Below are positions 43,822 to 51,808 of a stretch of 51,808 nt of DNA, piece by piece. How positions within the stretch are numbered: the stretch's first letter is position 1; every line of letters begins with the position of its first letter. Under the pieces are notes generated by a model. The model was not told the DNA's origin. It searched no databases and saw only the letters and a list, made by a program, of their open reading frames with translations. Location: the NCBI GenBank assembly GCA_024694625.1, contig JAILJP010000011.1, positions 1-51,808 of the forward strand, read 5' to 3'. This DNA is from Lachnospiraceae bacterium (lineage in GTDB: Bacteria > Bacillota > Clostridia > Lachnospirales > Lachnospiraceae). The position numbers were made by a program, and so were the translations under genes.

Positions 43822-44475
43822 ATGGGTGAAGATCGTTATTTAACTGTTGCCTTGGGAAAGGGACGACTTGCAAAAAGTGCCATGGAGATTTTTGAAGCCA
43901 TTGGCATTACCTGCGAGGAAATGAAAGATAAAAATTCCAGAAAACTTATTTTTGTAAATGAAGAATACAAAATACGATTCTTTTTATCCAAGGGACCGGA
44001 TGTTCCTACCTATGTGGAATATGGTGCTGCGGATATTGGTATTGTTGGGGAAGATACGATTTTAGAGGAAGCCAGAAACGTTTATGAAGTATTGGATTTG
44101 GGCTTTGGAAAATGCCGTATGTGTGTATGTGGTCCAAAGGAAGCTCAGGAGTATCTGAATAATCAGGAACTGATTCGTGTCGCGACCAAATACCCTAGAA
44201 TCGCCAAAAACTATTTTTATAACCGAAAGGGTCAGACCATTGATATCATAAAGCTAAACGGTTCTATTGAGTTGGCTCCTATTGTGGGCTTATCCGAAGT
44301 AATCGTGGATATTGTAGAAACCGGAAGTACATTGAAGGAAAACGGACTTGTGGTTTTGGAAGAGGTTTGTCCTTTGTCCGCGAGAGTAATTGTAAATCAG
44401 GTTTCCATGAAAATGGAAAATGAACGGATTACAAAAATCATTACAGATTTAAAAAAGGTGTTAGAGGAAAAATAA
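43822..44475 (+). CDS. hisG: ATP phosphoribosyltransferase, short form
   Basis: HisG joins ATP and PRPP, the first step of histidine synthesis. The 217-aa length marks it as the short form that lacks the regulatory ACT-like domain and needs HisZ, encoded just upstream. Motifs are [19 protein letters not shown], the signature region [27 protein letters not shown] and the PRPP loop [17 protein letters not shown]-like segment ([15 protein letters not shown]). AGGA precedes ATG 43822. Confidence 0.96.
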   Translation: MGEDRYLTVALGKGRLAKSAMEIFEAIGITCEEMKDKNSRKLIFVNEEYKIRFFLSKGPDVPTYVEYGAADIGIVGEDTILEEARNVYEVLDLGFGKCRMCVCGPKEAQEYLNNQELIRVATKYPRIAKNYFYNRKGQTIDIIKLNGSIELAPIVGLSEVIVDIVETGSTLKENGLVVLEEVCPLSARVIVNQVSMKMENERITKIITDLKKVLEEK

Positions 44476-45771
44476 ATGAGAATACAGACATTGACAAAAG
44501 AATCCACAAAAGACTTATTATCACAGCTTTTAAAGCGTTCACCAGCAAACTACACGGCTTATGAATCCATTGTAAAAGAAATTGTGGAGCGGGTTAGAGA
44601 AGAAAAGGATGCAGCGGTATTTGATTATACATTGAAGTTTGATAAGGCAACGGTTACGCCTGAGACTTTGGTGGTAACCGAGGATGAAATCAAAGAAGCC
44701 TATGAAAATGTTGATCCTTCATTATTGGATGTAATCAGAAAATCCCTTGTAAATATTCGTTCCTTCCATGAAAAACAGTTGCAAAACAGTTGGTTTGAAA
44801 GTGATAACAGAGGAATTATTTTAGGACAAAAGGTGACTGCTTTGGAAAACGTGGGGGTTTATGTTCCCGGTGGAAAGGCAGTTTATCCATCCTCTGTTTT
44901 AATGAATATTGTGCCTGCAAAGGTGGCTGGAGTAGAGCATATTTATATGTGTACTCCACCGGATAAAGATGGAAAGATTTGCCCCTCAACTTTGGTTGCT
45001 GCAAAAGAGGCAGGAGCAGATGTAATCTATAAAGTTGGTGGAGCTCAGGCTATTGCAGCGATGGCTTTTGGTACGGAATCCATTCAGAAGGTGGACAAAA
45101 TCGTAGGCCCCGGAAACATTTATGTTGCCCTTGCAAAAAAGGCGGTATTTGGATATGTAAGTATTGATTCCATTGCCGGACCTTCCGAGATTTTAGTCCT
45201 TTGTGATGAAACCGCAAATCCTCATTTTGTTGCTGCAGATCTTTTGTCTCAGGCAGAACATGATGAATTGGCTTCTGCAATTTTGATTACAACGTCAAAG
45301 GAAGTGGCAGAAAAGGTTTCAGAAGAAATTGAAGGATATTTAAAGGTGTTGTCCCGTAGAGAAATTATTCAAAAATCTTTGGATAACTATGGTTATATTT
45401 TAGTGGCAGATTCTATGGAAGATGCCATTGATGCCACCAATGCCATCGCTTCTGAGCACTTGGAAATTGTGACTGCAAATCCTTTTGAAACCATGACAAA
45501 GATTAAAAATGCCGGAGCGATTTTCTTGGGCGAATATTCATCAGAACCTTTAGGAGATTATTTTGCAGGACCCAACCATGTACTTCCTACCAATGGCACG
45601 GCCAGATTCTTCTCAGCTTTGGGAACAGATGACTTTATCAAGAAATCTTCTGTAATTTCCTACTCAAGAGAAGCCTTAAAAGAAGTGCATAAAGATATCG
45701 AGCAATTTGCTACCTGTGAACAGTTGACTGCTCACGCAAATTCGATTAAAGTTAGATTTGTGAATGATTAA
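44476..45771 (+). CDS. hisD: Histidinol dehydrogenase
   Basis: HisD catalyses the last two steps, histidinol to histidine, with NAD and zinc. The 431-aa protein shows NVGVYVPGGKAVYPSSVLM, VGGAQAIAAMAFGTESI, KIVGPGNIYVALAKK, the signature with catalytic and zinc residues DLLSQAEHDELASAIL, and the C-terminal GPNHVLPTNGTARF. The length is normal. It begins directly after the hisG stop, with GAGG upstream in hisG. Confidence 0.97.
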   Translation: MRIQTLTKESTKDLLSQLLKRSPANYTAYESIVKEIVERVREEKDAAVFDYTLKFDKATVTPETLVVTEDEIKEAYENVDPSLLDVIRKSLVNIRSFHEKQLQNSWFESDNRGIILGQKVTALENVGVYVPGGKAVYPSSVLMNIVPAKVAGVEHIYMCTPPDKDGKICPSTLVAAKEAGADVIYKVGGAQAIAAMAFGTESIQKVDKIVGPGNIYVALAKKAVFGYVSIDSIAGPSEILVLCDETANPHFVAADLLSQAEHDELASAILITTSKEVAEKVSEEIEGYLKVLSRREIIQKSLDNYGYILVADSMEDAIDATNAIASEHLEIVTANPFETMTKIKNAGAIFLGEYSSEPLGDYFAGPNHVLPTNGTARFFSALGTDDFIKKSSVISYSREALKEVHKDIEQFATCEQLTAHANSIKVRFVND

Positions 45772-45783
45772 TGTGAGGGGATT

Positions 45784-46377
45784 ATGTCTGAAGTAAGAAC
45801 AGCAACAATCACTAGAAAGACAAAAGAAACCGATATTTTTTGTGAGTTAAACTTAGACGGAACAGGATCCGCTGAGGTAAATACAGGAATCGGATTTTTT
45901 GACCATATGTTGGAAGGCTTTGCTCGCCACGGTTTGTTTGATTTAAAGCTTACCTGCAAAGGGGATTTGGTGGTGGATTGTCATCATACCATTGAAGATT
46001 GCGGGATTGTTTTAGGATCTGCAATTCGAAAGGCATTGGGAGATAAAACCGGCATTAAGCGCTACGGCAGCCTTATGCTTCCCATGGATGAGACTTTGGT
46101 ACTTTGTGCCATTGATTTATCTGGTAGACCTTATTTAAACTTTGATGCATCTTTTGATGTGGAAAGAGTGGGCTACTTTGATACAGAGATGGTGAAAGAA
46201 TTTTTCTATGCGATTTCTTATACGGCAGGCATGAATATTCACTTAAAAGTGTTGGATGGTTCCAATGCCCATCACATGATTGAAGCTATGTTTAAAGCTT
46301 TTGCAAAAGCTTTGGACGAGGCTACGTTAAAAGATCCCAGAATAACGGATTTATTATCCACAAAAGGGAGTTTGTAA
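45784..46377 (+). CDS. hisB: Imidazoleglycerol-phosphate dehydratase
   Basis: The 197-aa manganese enzyme makes imidazole acetol phosphate. Its paired metal-binding repeats are present: GIGFFDHMLEGFARHG, DCHHTIEDCGI, NIHLKVLDGSNAHHMIEAMFKAFAKAL. It is the monofunctional form, without the histidinol-phosphatase half of the E. coli protein. GTGAGGGG precedes ATG 45784. Confidence 0.97.
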   Translation: MSEVRTATITRKTKETDIFCELNLDGTGSAEVNTGIGFFDHMLEGFARHGLFDLKLTCKGDLVVDCHHTIEDCGIVLGSAIRKALGDKTGIKRYGSLMLPMDETLVLCAIDLSGRPYLNFDASFDVERVGYFDTEMVKEFFYAISYTAGMNIHLKVLDGSNAHHMIEAMFKAFAKALDEATLKDPRITDLLSTKGSL

Positions 46378-46390
46378 ATAGGAGTTAACA

Positions 46391-47674
46391 ATGGAACATA
46401 AAAATATGGTTGCCACCATTTATATCAAAGATGGAATGGCAGTAAAAGGATTGCACGATACAGAGCCTGGTGTTGATGTTGTAGAATTGGCTCAGATGTA
46501 TGATGACAGTGGAATTGATAAGATTATCTGTATTGATTTATCTAACGACGATGAAGAGCATGAGAAAAACATTCTTGCCATTCGTGAGATTAACCGTACC
46601 ATTGATGTAAAAACCTGTGGTGGTGGAAATATCAAGCGTTTGGAAGATGTGAAAAAGTTTTTGTATGCCGGATGTATCGAAGTTGTTTTAAATGGTTCCA
46701 AACCGGAAACAGCAGAGTTATTTGTGGAAGCAGCAAAGCGCTTTGGTCAGGAAAAGATTTTAGTATCCATCAATACTTTGGATTTTGTCTTTAAAAACGG
46801 AAAGGTTTTATCTTCTTATATTCATGAACTTGTGGTTATGAATAAGGAATTGGTATTGGGCTTGGAAAATCTTACGGATGTTCCTTACATCTTGGTTCAG
46901 GATGATGAGGATGTGGAAGAGATTTACAAAGTGCTTTCTTCCGAAAAAATCCGTGGTATTTATGGTGATTTTATTAACAATACAGATACGGACATTATGA
47001 GCATTAAGACCACTCTTTCTGAAAGAGGGATTTTAATGGATAACTTTGCTCCAAAGCTTACCTGGAAGGATTTGAAAACAAATTCTGATGGATTGGTTCC
47101 TTGTATTGTTCAGGATTATCGTACCGATGAAGTGCTTATGATGGCTTACATGAACGAAGAGAGCTTTAACAACACCATTCGTAGCGGTAAGATGACCTAT
47201 TACAGCCGTTCCAGAAGAGAACTTTGGGTGAAGGGAATGACTTCCGGTCATACGCAGTACGTAAAATCCCTTACAGCAGATTGTGACTATGATACTTTGT
47301 TGGCTAAGGTTTCTCAGGTTGGTGGCATTGCTTGCCATACCGGGGCTCCTAGTTGTTTCTTCAATGAAATTGTGAAAAAAGAATATGTAGAACGAAATCC
47401 TTTGAAGATTTTTGAAGATGTATATAATGTGATTTTAGATCGCAAAGAACATCCAAAGGAAGGCAGCTATACCAACTATTTGTTTGATAAAGGCTTGGAC
47501 AAGATTTTGAAAAAAGTTGGTGAAGAAGCTACAGAAATCGTAATTGCAGCAAAGAATCCAAACAACGAAGAGGTGATTTACGAAACCTCCGACTTTTTGT
47601 ATCATCTCATGGTTTTGATGGCAGAAAAAGATGTAAGCTGGGAAGATGTTGTAAGAGAACTGGCTCAGCGTTAG
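46391..47674 (+). CDS. hisIE: HisF-like domain fused to HisI-HisE
   Basis: The 427-aa protein has three parts. Residues 1-216 follow the HisA/HisF half-barrel pattern (ATIYIKDGMAVKG, KTCGGGNIKRLEDVKKFLYAG, EKILVSIN). The two catalytic Asp of HisF are replaced: Tyr11 for the first, Asn128 for the second, and the second phosphate site is not recognisable. Residues 222-328 are phosphoribosyl-AMP cyclohydrolase (HisI), with MTYYSRSRRELWVKG, metal site ADCDYDTLLAKV and ACHTGAPSCF. Residues 338-427 are phosphoribosyl-ATP pyrophosphatase (HisE), with KKVGEEATEIVIAAKN and ETSDFLYHLMVLM. HisIE should work normally; the barrel is probably structural or ligand-binding. AGGAG precedes ATG 46391. Confidence 0.93.
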   Translation: MEHKNMVATIYIKDGMAVKGLHDTEPGVDVVELAQMYDDSGIDKIICIDLSNDDEEHEKNILAIREINRTIDVKTCGGGNIKRLEDVKKFLYAGCIEVVLNGSKPETAELFVEAAKRFGQEKILVSINTLDFVFKNGKVLSSYIHELVVMNKELVLGLENLTDVPYILVQDDEDVEEIYKVLSSEKIRGIYGDFINNTDTDIMSIKTTLSERGILMDNFAPKLTWKDLKTNSDGLVPCIVQDYRTDEVLMMAYMNEESFNNTIRSGKMTYYSRSRRELWVKGMTSGHTQYVKSLTADCDYDTLLAKVSQVGGIACHTGAPSCFFNEIVKKEYVERNPLKIFEDVYNVILDRKEHPKEGSYTNYLFDKGLDKILKKVGEEATEIVIAAKNPNNEEVIYETSDFLYHLMVLMAEKDVSWEDVVRELAQR

Positions 47675-47682
47675 GGCAAAAC

Positions 47683-47712
47683 TTGCAGTTTTCTTTGATT
47701 ATTTTGTATAAT
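47683..47712 (+). promoter_or_regulatory. Probable promoter of the radical-SAM operon
   Basis: TTGCAG (47683-47688), an 18-nt spacer, then TATAAT (47707-47712), 50 nt before ATG 47763. Transcription would begin near 47719, inside the left arm of the his terminator, so the new transcript could not form the full hairpin. Confidence 0.6.
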
Positions 47713-47713
47713 G

Positions 47714-47745
47714 ATTCCGACCTATGTTTTTAGGTCGGAATTTTT
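47714..47745 (+). terminator. Rho-independent terminator of the his operon
   Basis: An 11-bp stem ATTCCGACCTA (47714-47724) / TAGGTCGGAAT (47731-47741), with a 6-nt loop, then a run of T. Confidence 0.92.
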
Positions 47746-47762
47746 CTGTGTAAAGGTATTGT

Positions 47763-49625
47763 ATGAGAAAATTATTTTTAAGTGATGAAATACTGATGTC
47801 CGTAGAGAAGTCTGCGCGCTATATCGGTAATGAAGTAAATAGTATAAAGAAAAATCCCGAAGATGTGGATTTACGGTTTTGCATGTGCTTTCCGGATGTG
47901 TATGAAATCGGTATGAGCCATTTGGGAATTCAGATTTTGTATGAAATGATGAACCGCAGAGAGGATGTTTATTGTGAACGAGTATATTCTCCCTGGCCGG
48001 ATCTTCACAAGATTATGAAAGAACAGGATATCCCTTTGTTTTCATTGGAGTCACAGGACCCCATTAAAAACTTCGATATGCTGGGAATAACCCTTCAGTA
48101 TGAAATGTGTTATACCAATATTTTGCAGATTTTGGACTTGAGCCAAATCCCTTTGCTTACCAAAGACAGAAGGGATGAGGATCCCATTATTATTGGTGGT
48201 GGTCCCTGTGTGTATAATCCTGAACCAATCGCTATCTTCTTCGATATTTTATATATTGGAGAAGGGGAGATTAGTTATAATGCGTTGTTTGATTTGTATA
48301 TCAGCGAACGTAAATCCGGAAACTTCAACCGAGAAAGCTTTTTAAGAAAAGCTGCTCAAATCCCGGGTCTTTATGTTCCCAGTTTATATGATGTTACCTA
48401 TAAAGAAGACGGAACCATTGATGAATTTTTCCCTTTGTATGAGGATGTTCCAAAGACGGTTCTAAGACAGGTGGTAACGGATATGGATGCTTCCCCCTAT
48501 CCTACAAAACCCATTGTTCCTTTTGTACAGGCAACACAGGACCGTGCAGTTTTGGAAATTCAAAGAGGATGTATCCGTGGTTGCCGTTTTTGCCAAGCTG
48601 GTATGATTTATCGTCCCAACAGAGAACGAAGTTTTGAAGTGTTGGAAGGCTATGCAAAAGAGATTCTTTCCTCCACAGGACATGATGAGATCTCTTTGTC
48701 ATCTTTAAGTTCCAGTGATTATACTCAGTTACCGGAGTTGGTAAACTTTTTGATTGATGACTGCTGTAAGGATGGCGTAAATATTTCCCTTCCTTCTTTG
48801 CGAATTGACGCTTTTTCCTTGGATGTTATGTCAAAGGTTCAGGATATTAAAAAGAGCTCTGTTACCTTTGCTCCGGAAGCCGGTTCCCAGAGAATGCGTA
48901 ATGTAATTAATAAGGGACTTACGGTAGAGGACATTTTAGGGGGAGCGCAAAAAGCCTTTATGGGCGGATGGAATAAGGTAAAACTTTATTTTATGCTTGG
49001 CTTGCCTTCCGAAACGGAAGAAGATATGAAGGCAATTCCTATTTTGGGAAATGAAATTGCAGCTTTATATTATGATACTGTTCCAAAGGAACAACGAAAC
49101 GGAAAATGTCAGATTACCATGTCTACCTCATTTTTTGTTCCTAAGCCCTTTACACCTTTTCAATGGGCCAGAATGTATGGCAAAGATGAGTATTTGCACC
49201 GGGCAAAGGTGGTAAATGATACCATGAAAGAGCAGCTGAATCATAAGAGCCTGCGGTATCAGTGGCACCATGCGGACGTTACGGTTTTGGAAGGAATTTT
49301 TGCCAGAGGAGACCGTAAAGTGGGAGATGCAATTTTATACGCCTATGAGCACGGTCAGTTCTTTGACGCTTGGGGAGAATTCTTCGATGTGAAAAACTGG
49401 GATGATGCTTTTGCGGCATGTGGGATTGATCCTGATTTCTATATTATGCGAGAAAGAGATATTGATGAAGTATTCCCTTGGGATTTCATAGAATGTGGTG
49501 TTACCAAAGAGTTTTTGAAGAGAGAATGGCTTCGCTCCAAAGAGGGATTGGTTACCAAAAACTGTAAAATGCAGTGTAACGGTTGCGGATGTGGAACTTT
49601 TGATTGTGGAATATGTTTAAGATAG
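47763..49625 (+). CDS. TIGR03960 family radical SAM protein
   Basis: The 620-aa protein has a B12-binding-like N-terminal region (FCMCFPDVYEIGMSHLGIQILYEMMN, then IIGGGPCVYNPEPIA) and a radical-SAM core with the cluster cysteines in EIQRGCIRGCRFCQAG (CxxxCxxC). The C-terminus is Cys-rich (NCKMQCNGCGCGTFDCG), possibly a further metal site. The family is defined by its constant partner, the DUF2344 protein encoded 7 nt downstream, and by its place before rng and rplU. The reaction is unknown; RNA or protein modification linked to ribosomes has been guessed from that context. AAAGG lies before ATG 47763. Confidence 0.9.
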   Translation: MRKLFLSDEILMSVEKSARYIGNEVNSIKKNPEDVDLRFCMCFPDVYEIGMSHLGIQILYEMMNRREDVYCERVYSPWPDLHKIMKEQDIPLFSLESQDPIKNFDMLGITLQYEMCYTNILQILDLSQIPLLTKDRRDEDPIIIGGGPCVYNPEPIAIFFDILYIGEGEISYNALFDLYISERKSGNFNRESFLRKAAQIPGLYVPSLYDVTYKEDGTIDEFFPLYEDVPKTVLRQVVTDMDASPYPTKPIVPFVQATQDRAVLEIQRGCIRGCRFCQAGMIYRPNRERSFEVLEGYAKEILSSTGHDEISLSSLSSSDYTQLPELVNFLIDDCCKDGVNISLPSLRIDAFSLDVMSKVQDIKKSSVTFAPEAGSQRMRNVINKGLTVEDILGGAQKAFMGGWNKVKLYFMLGLPSETEEDMKAIPILGNEIAALYYDTVPKEQRNGKCQITMSTSFFVPKPFTPFQWARMYGKDEYLHRAKVVNDTMKEQLNHKSLRYQWHHADVTVLEGIFARGDRKVGDAILYAYEHGQFFDAWGEFFDVKNWDDAFAACGIDPDFYIMRERDIDEVFPWDFIECGVTKEFLKREWLRSKEGLVTKNCKMQCNGCGCGTFDCGICLR

Positions 49626-49632
49626 GTGAATT

Positions 49633-50388
49633 ATGAAAATCAGACTTCGTTTTTCAAAATATAATACGATGAAATACATTGGCCATTTGGATATGTTGCG
49701 TTATTTCCAAAAAGCCTTTCGACGGGCAAAGGTTCCAATGAAGTATTCGGAAGGATTTAATCCTCATCCGGTGATGTCTTTTGCAGCGCCTTTGGGAGTT
49801 GGAGTTACTTCCGAAGGAGAATACATGGATATTGAAGTGACCCAAGACGTGGATTTGGAGAAATTGGTCTTTGACTTAAATCAGCAGATGGTGGAAGGTG
49901 TAGATGTGTTGTCTGCAATGGTGTTGGATGATCATACGAAAAAAGCCATGGCTGCAGTTACCTGTGCCAAATATGTGATTTATTTAAAAAAGAATTCCAA
50001 TCTTTTGAAGAATGTGGATATAGCTGCATCCGTTAAAAGCTTTTATGAAGATCAAAGTGAGATTTTGGTGGTGAAAAAAACCAAAAAAGGTGAAAAAGAA
50101 GTGGATTTGAAACCTTTCATTTTTGATTTTCGCGGAAGCACCTTTGAAGATAGAACTTTTTATCAGGACTTAAAAGTAGATATTAAAAATGATGAATTTT
50201 GCTGTGAAGCAACGGATCCTGTTTTCGTTCTTCAGGTATCTACCGGTAGCAACGACAATATAAAACCGGAATTGGTATTTTCGGCTTTGTATCGTTATTT
50301 GGGAATAGAAGAGGAACCGGTAATTGCCATTCACCGAGTAGAATTATATCAGAAAGAAGCGCCGGACTTTATTTCTTTGGGGGCATAA
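49633..50388 (+). CDS. TIGR03936 / DUF2344 radical-SAM-associated protein
   Basis: The 251-aa protein starts KIRLRFSKYNTMKYIGHLDMLRYFQKAFRRA, then KYSEGFNPHPVMSFAAPLGVG, both typical of DUF2344. It has no cluster motif itself and presumably forms a complex with, or presents substrate to, the radical-SAM protein upstream; in some bacteria the two are one polypeptide. The gene is 7 nt after its partner and 1 nt before rng. Confidence 0.9.
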   Translation: MKIRLRFSKYNTMKYIGHLDMLRYFQKAFRRAKVPMKYSEGFNPHPVMSFAAPLGVGVTSEGEYMDIEVTQDVDLEKLVFDLNQQMVEGVDVLSAMVLDDHTKKAMAAVTCAKYVIYLKKNSNLLKNVDIAASVKSFYEDQSEILVVKKTKKGEKEVDLKPFIFDFRGSTFEDRTFYQDLKVDIKNDEFCCEATDPVFVLQVSTGSNDNIKPELVFSALYRYLGIEEEPVIAIHRVELYQKEAPDFISLGA

Positions 50389-50389
50389 C

Positions 50390-51610
50390 ATGAAGACTTA
50401 TAAATTGCACAAATTAATACTTTCCAGGTTTTCCTACAACGAAAAGAATATTTTCTGCGGCATTTATTTTGATGCATCCAATCATCCTTTGGATATTATG
50501 GTGGAAAAAGAATTGCCTCACGAAAATCCTTTTCCTAATGAGGCTATTTATGTAGGAAAAGTCAGTCGTATATTGCCTGGTCAGGGAGCTTTTGTGCGTT
50601 TGTCTCCATCTGTTAGCGGCTATTTACCGCTAAAAAAGAATCAAAAGTTTTTTTACGTTCATAAAATAGGTAAAAAAGACACCCTTCAGCCAGAGGATGA
50701 AATCATTGTCCAGGTGCGAAAACAGCCAATAAAAACCAAAGAAATGGTACTGGACAACGAATTGGCTTTTCACAGTGATCATTTGATTTTGGTTACGGAT
50801 TCCAATATGATATCCGTTTCATCAAAGATTAAAAAAGCCGATAAAGAGAGGTTAAAGGAATTGTTTGAAGCAAACTTTGATACCTCTTTGGGCTATGGTT
50901 TTATTCTTCGTACCAATGCTATCTCCGTTTCATCTGAGGAACTTTTGGATGAGGCAAAGGGCTTATATGACGAATACCGCCATCTTATGGATCACATGCA
51001 AAACAGGGTGTGCTTTGAGTGTATCAACAAAGGGCGAAACAAGGTGGAAGAGTTGCTTCGCACCCTTAATCCGGAAATCACGGAAATCGAAACCGATGAT
51101 GAAGAGATATTTGAGACCTTAAAAAAGGTGGTTTCCAAAGAGCTGTTTCAACCTTTTGCAGATCATCTTCGGTTCTATGAAGATAAGAGTTATCCCTTGT
51201 ATAAGCTTTACGGTTTGGAAACAGTTTTGGAAAATGCCTGTAAACCCGTTGCCTGGTTAAACTCCGGTGCAAACCTTATTATAGAGCAAACGGAAGCTAT
51301 GACAGTGGTGGATGTAAATTCCAGCAAACAGATTTCCCAAAAGGAAACAAATGCTTTTTTGATCAATGTAGAAGCTGCGAAAGAACTTGCCCTTCAACTT
51401 CGGTTGAGGAATATCTCCGGGATTATTATTGTGGACTTTATTAATATGAATCACATGTCTCATAAAAATGAACTTTTGTCCATATTAAAAGAAGAAACCA
51501 GGTACGATCCCTGCAGAGTTACAGTTCATGATTATACCAAATTAGGGCTTGTGGAGATTACGCGGGAAAAGCGTTATCCCTCATTAAAAGAAGTGTTGAC
51601 TTTAAAGTAA
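50390..51610 (+). CDS. rng: Ribonuclease E/G family protein, short form
   Basis: The 406-aa protein has the S1-like RNA-binding region (AIYVGKVSRILPGQGAFVRL, YLPLKK), the 5'-sensor and RNase H-like fold (RTNAISVSSEELLDEAK), and the DNase I-like catalytic core. The two metal Asp are in TVVDVNSS and GIIIVDFINM. It ends soon after VHDYTKLGLVEITREK. The zinc-link cysteines (CPxC) and following small domain of E. coli RNase G (489 aa) are absent, so tetramer formation must differ. RNase G/E processes rRNA and mRNA. The position upstream of rplU is conserved in Firmicutes. Confidence 0.92.
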   Translation: MKTYKLHKLILSRFSYNEKNIFCGIYFDASNHPLDIMVEKELPHENPFPNEAIYVGKVSRILPGQGAFVRLSPSVSGYLPLKKNQKFFYVHKIGKKDTLQPEDEIIVQVRKQPIKTKEMVLDNELAFHSDHLILVTDSNMISVSSKIKKADKERLKELFEANFDTSLGYGFILRTNAISVSSEELLDEAKGLYDEYRHLMDHMQNRVCFECINKGRNKVEELLRTLNPEITEIETDDEEIFETLKKVVSKELFQPFADHLRFYEDKSYPLYKLYGLETVLENACKPVAWLNSGANLIIEQTEAMTVVDVNSSKQISQKETNAFLINVEAAKELALQLRLRNISGIIIVDFINMNHMSHKNELLSILKEETRYDPCRVTVHDYTKLGLVEITREKRYPSLKEVLTLK

Positions 51611-51624
51611 GACCGTGTTAATAT
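51596..51624 (+). promoter_or_regulatory. Sigma-A promoter of the rplU operon
   Basis: TTGACT (51596-51601), a 17-nt spacer containing an extended -10 TG at 51616-51617, then TAATAT (51619-51624). It overlaps the end of rng. Confidence 0.75.
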
Positions 51625-51627
51625 ATT

Positions 51628-51690
51628 CGAGTATGCCGCACAGCGAGGTTTTTAAGTATCCTTGGATCACCGAAGCTGGCGAGTAATGAT
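51628..51690 (+). ncRNA. Ribosomal protein L21 leader
   Basis: The stretch GCCGCACAGCGAGG (51635-51648), followed by TCCTTGG and CACCGAAGCTGGCGAG (51669-51684), matches the Firmicutes L21 leader I know from the start of rplU operons: a compact stem with the paired GCACAGC/GCTGGC-type arms. It lies between the promoter and the rplU ribosome site and is thought to let L21 or a co-encoded protein repress the operon. Confidence 0.82.
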
Positions 51691-51706
51691 AATAGGAGGT
51701 GCCAAT

Positions 51707-51808
51707 ATGTACGCAATTATTGCAACAGGTGGTAAGCAGTACAAAGTATCTGAAGGCGATATCATTACCATTGAAAAGCTTGGAGTAGAAGCTGGTGAGA
51801 AAGTTACC
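51707..51808 (+). CDS. rplU: Ribosomal protein bL21 (3' partial)
   Basis: The first 34 codons are seen; the window ends inside the gene. [18 protein letters not shown] is the standard N-terminus of L21, a 50S protein that contacts 23S rRNA and L20. AGGAGG precedes ATG 51707 by 7 nt. In this lineage a ysxB-type protease gene and rpmA normally follow, outside the window. Confidence 0.96.
   Translation, partial: MYAIIATGGKQYKVSEGDIITIEKLGVEAGEKVT

Noticed and set aside
1-51808. CRISPR array, prophage, insertion sequence with transposase, tRNA or rRNA genes
   Set aside because: No regularly spaced repeats, no recombinase or transposase ORF, and no tRNA or rRNA sequence were seen on either strand.

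Overview
The window looks like chromosomal DNA of a Gram-positive, AT-rich Clostridia member, most probably a Lachnospiraceae species. Four things point there: strong sigma-A promoters and AGGAGG-type ribosome sites, a T-box in front of thrS, the 4Fe-4S type PurF together with a HisZ-dependent short HisG, and a four-gene cluster (18.9-25.7 kb) that I recall as the Lachnospiraceae-specific DUF5717/DUF5716 neighbourhood. About 45 protein genes are packed tightly, most on the + strand and often overlapping by 1-8 nt. There is no tRNA, rRNA, CRISPR array, phage or transposase gene. It is mainly a housekeeping region with a few lineage-specific islands.

Layout. 1-6.8 kb: a partial secreted or anchored protein, a DegV lipid-binding protein, purA, and an ABC exporter made of an ATPase and a fused GldF-GldG permease. 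6.6-12.3 kb: a small membrane protein on the minus strand, a SEC-C protein, thrS behind a T-box leader, a Sel1-repeat lipoprotein and a CapA-like phosphoesterase. 12.3-17.7 kb: gpmI, then purC-purF-purB, closed by a bidirectional terminator. 17.7-18.8 kb, minus strand: a HisC/CobD-like aminotransferase. 18.8-25.7 kb: one promoter driving a 1186-aa solenoid protein, a degenerate Hsp70/actin-fold protein, a TPR protein and a two-TM coiled-coil protein. 25.7-32.8 kb: gltX, a UvrD-like helicase whose start codon lies in a hairpin, a DUF1292 protein (minus), a GlgX-like protein without the GH13 catalytic residues, a DUF5662 protein and trpS. 32.76-33.13 kb: a large GC-richer foldback element whose outer arms run into the last codons of both flanking genes. 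33.1-41 kb: rqcH (minus), yicC-gmk-rpoZ-rimO-pgsA-pncC-rsmD-coaD and a coiled-coil protein. 41-47.7 kb: an RluA-type pseudouridine synthase, recU, and a histidine operon hisZ-G-D-B-(HisF-like)IE. 47.7 kb to the end: the radical-SAM/DUF2344 pair, RNase G, the L21 leader and the start of rplU.

How the genes fit together. Purine synthesis (purA, C, F, B, gmk), histidine synthesis (hisZGDB-IE plus a possible HisC), tRNA charging (thrS, gltX, trpS), translation quality control (rqcH, rimO, rsmD) and envelope functions (pgsA, CapA-like, GldFG-type exporter) are all represented. The best candidate for an undescribed system is the 18.8-25.7 kb operon. The foldback element at 32.8-33.1 kb and two pseudo-enzymes (the GH13-like protein and the HisF-like half of the HisIE fusion) also deserve attention. 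No database search was possible. Family names are from recognition of the sequences, and coordinates of short motifs were counted by hand.
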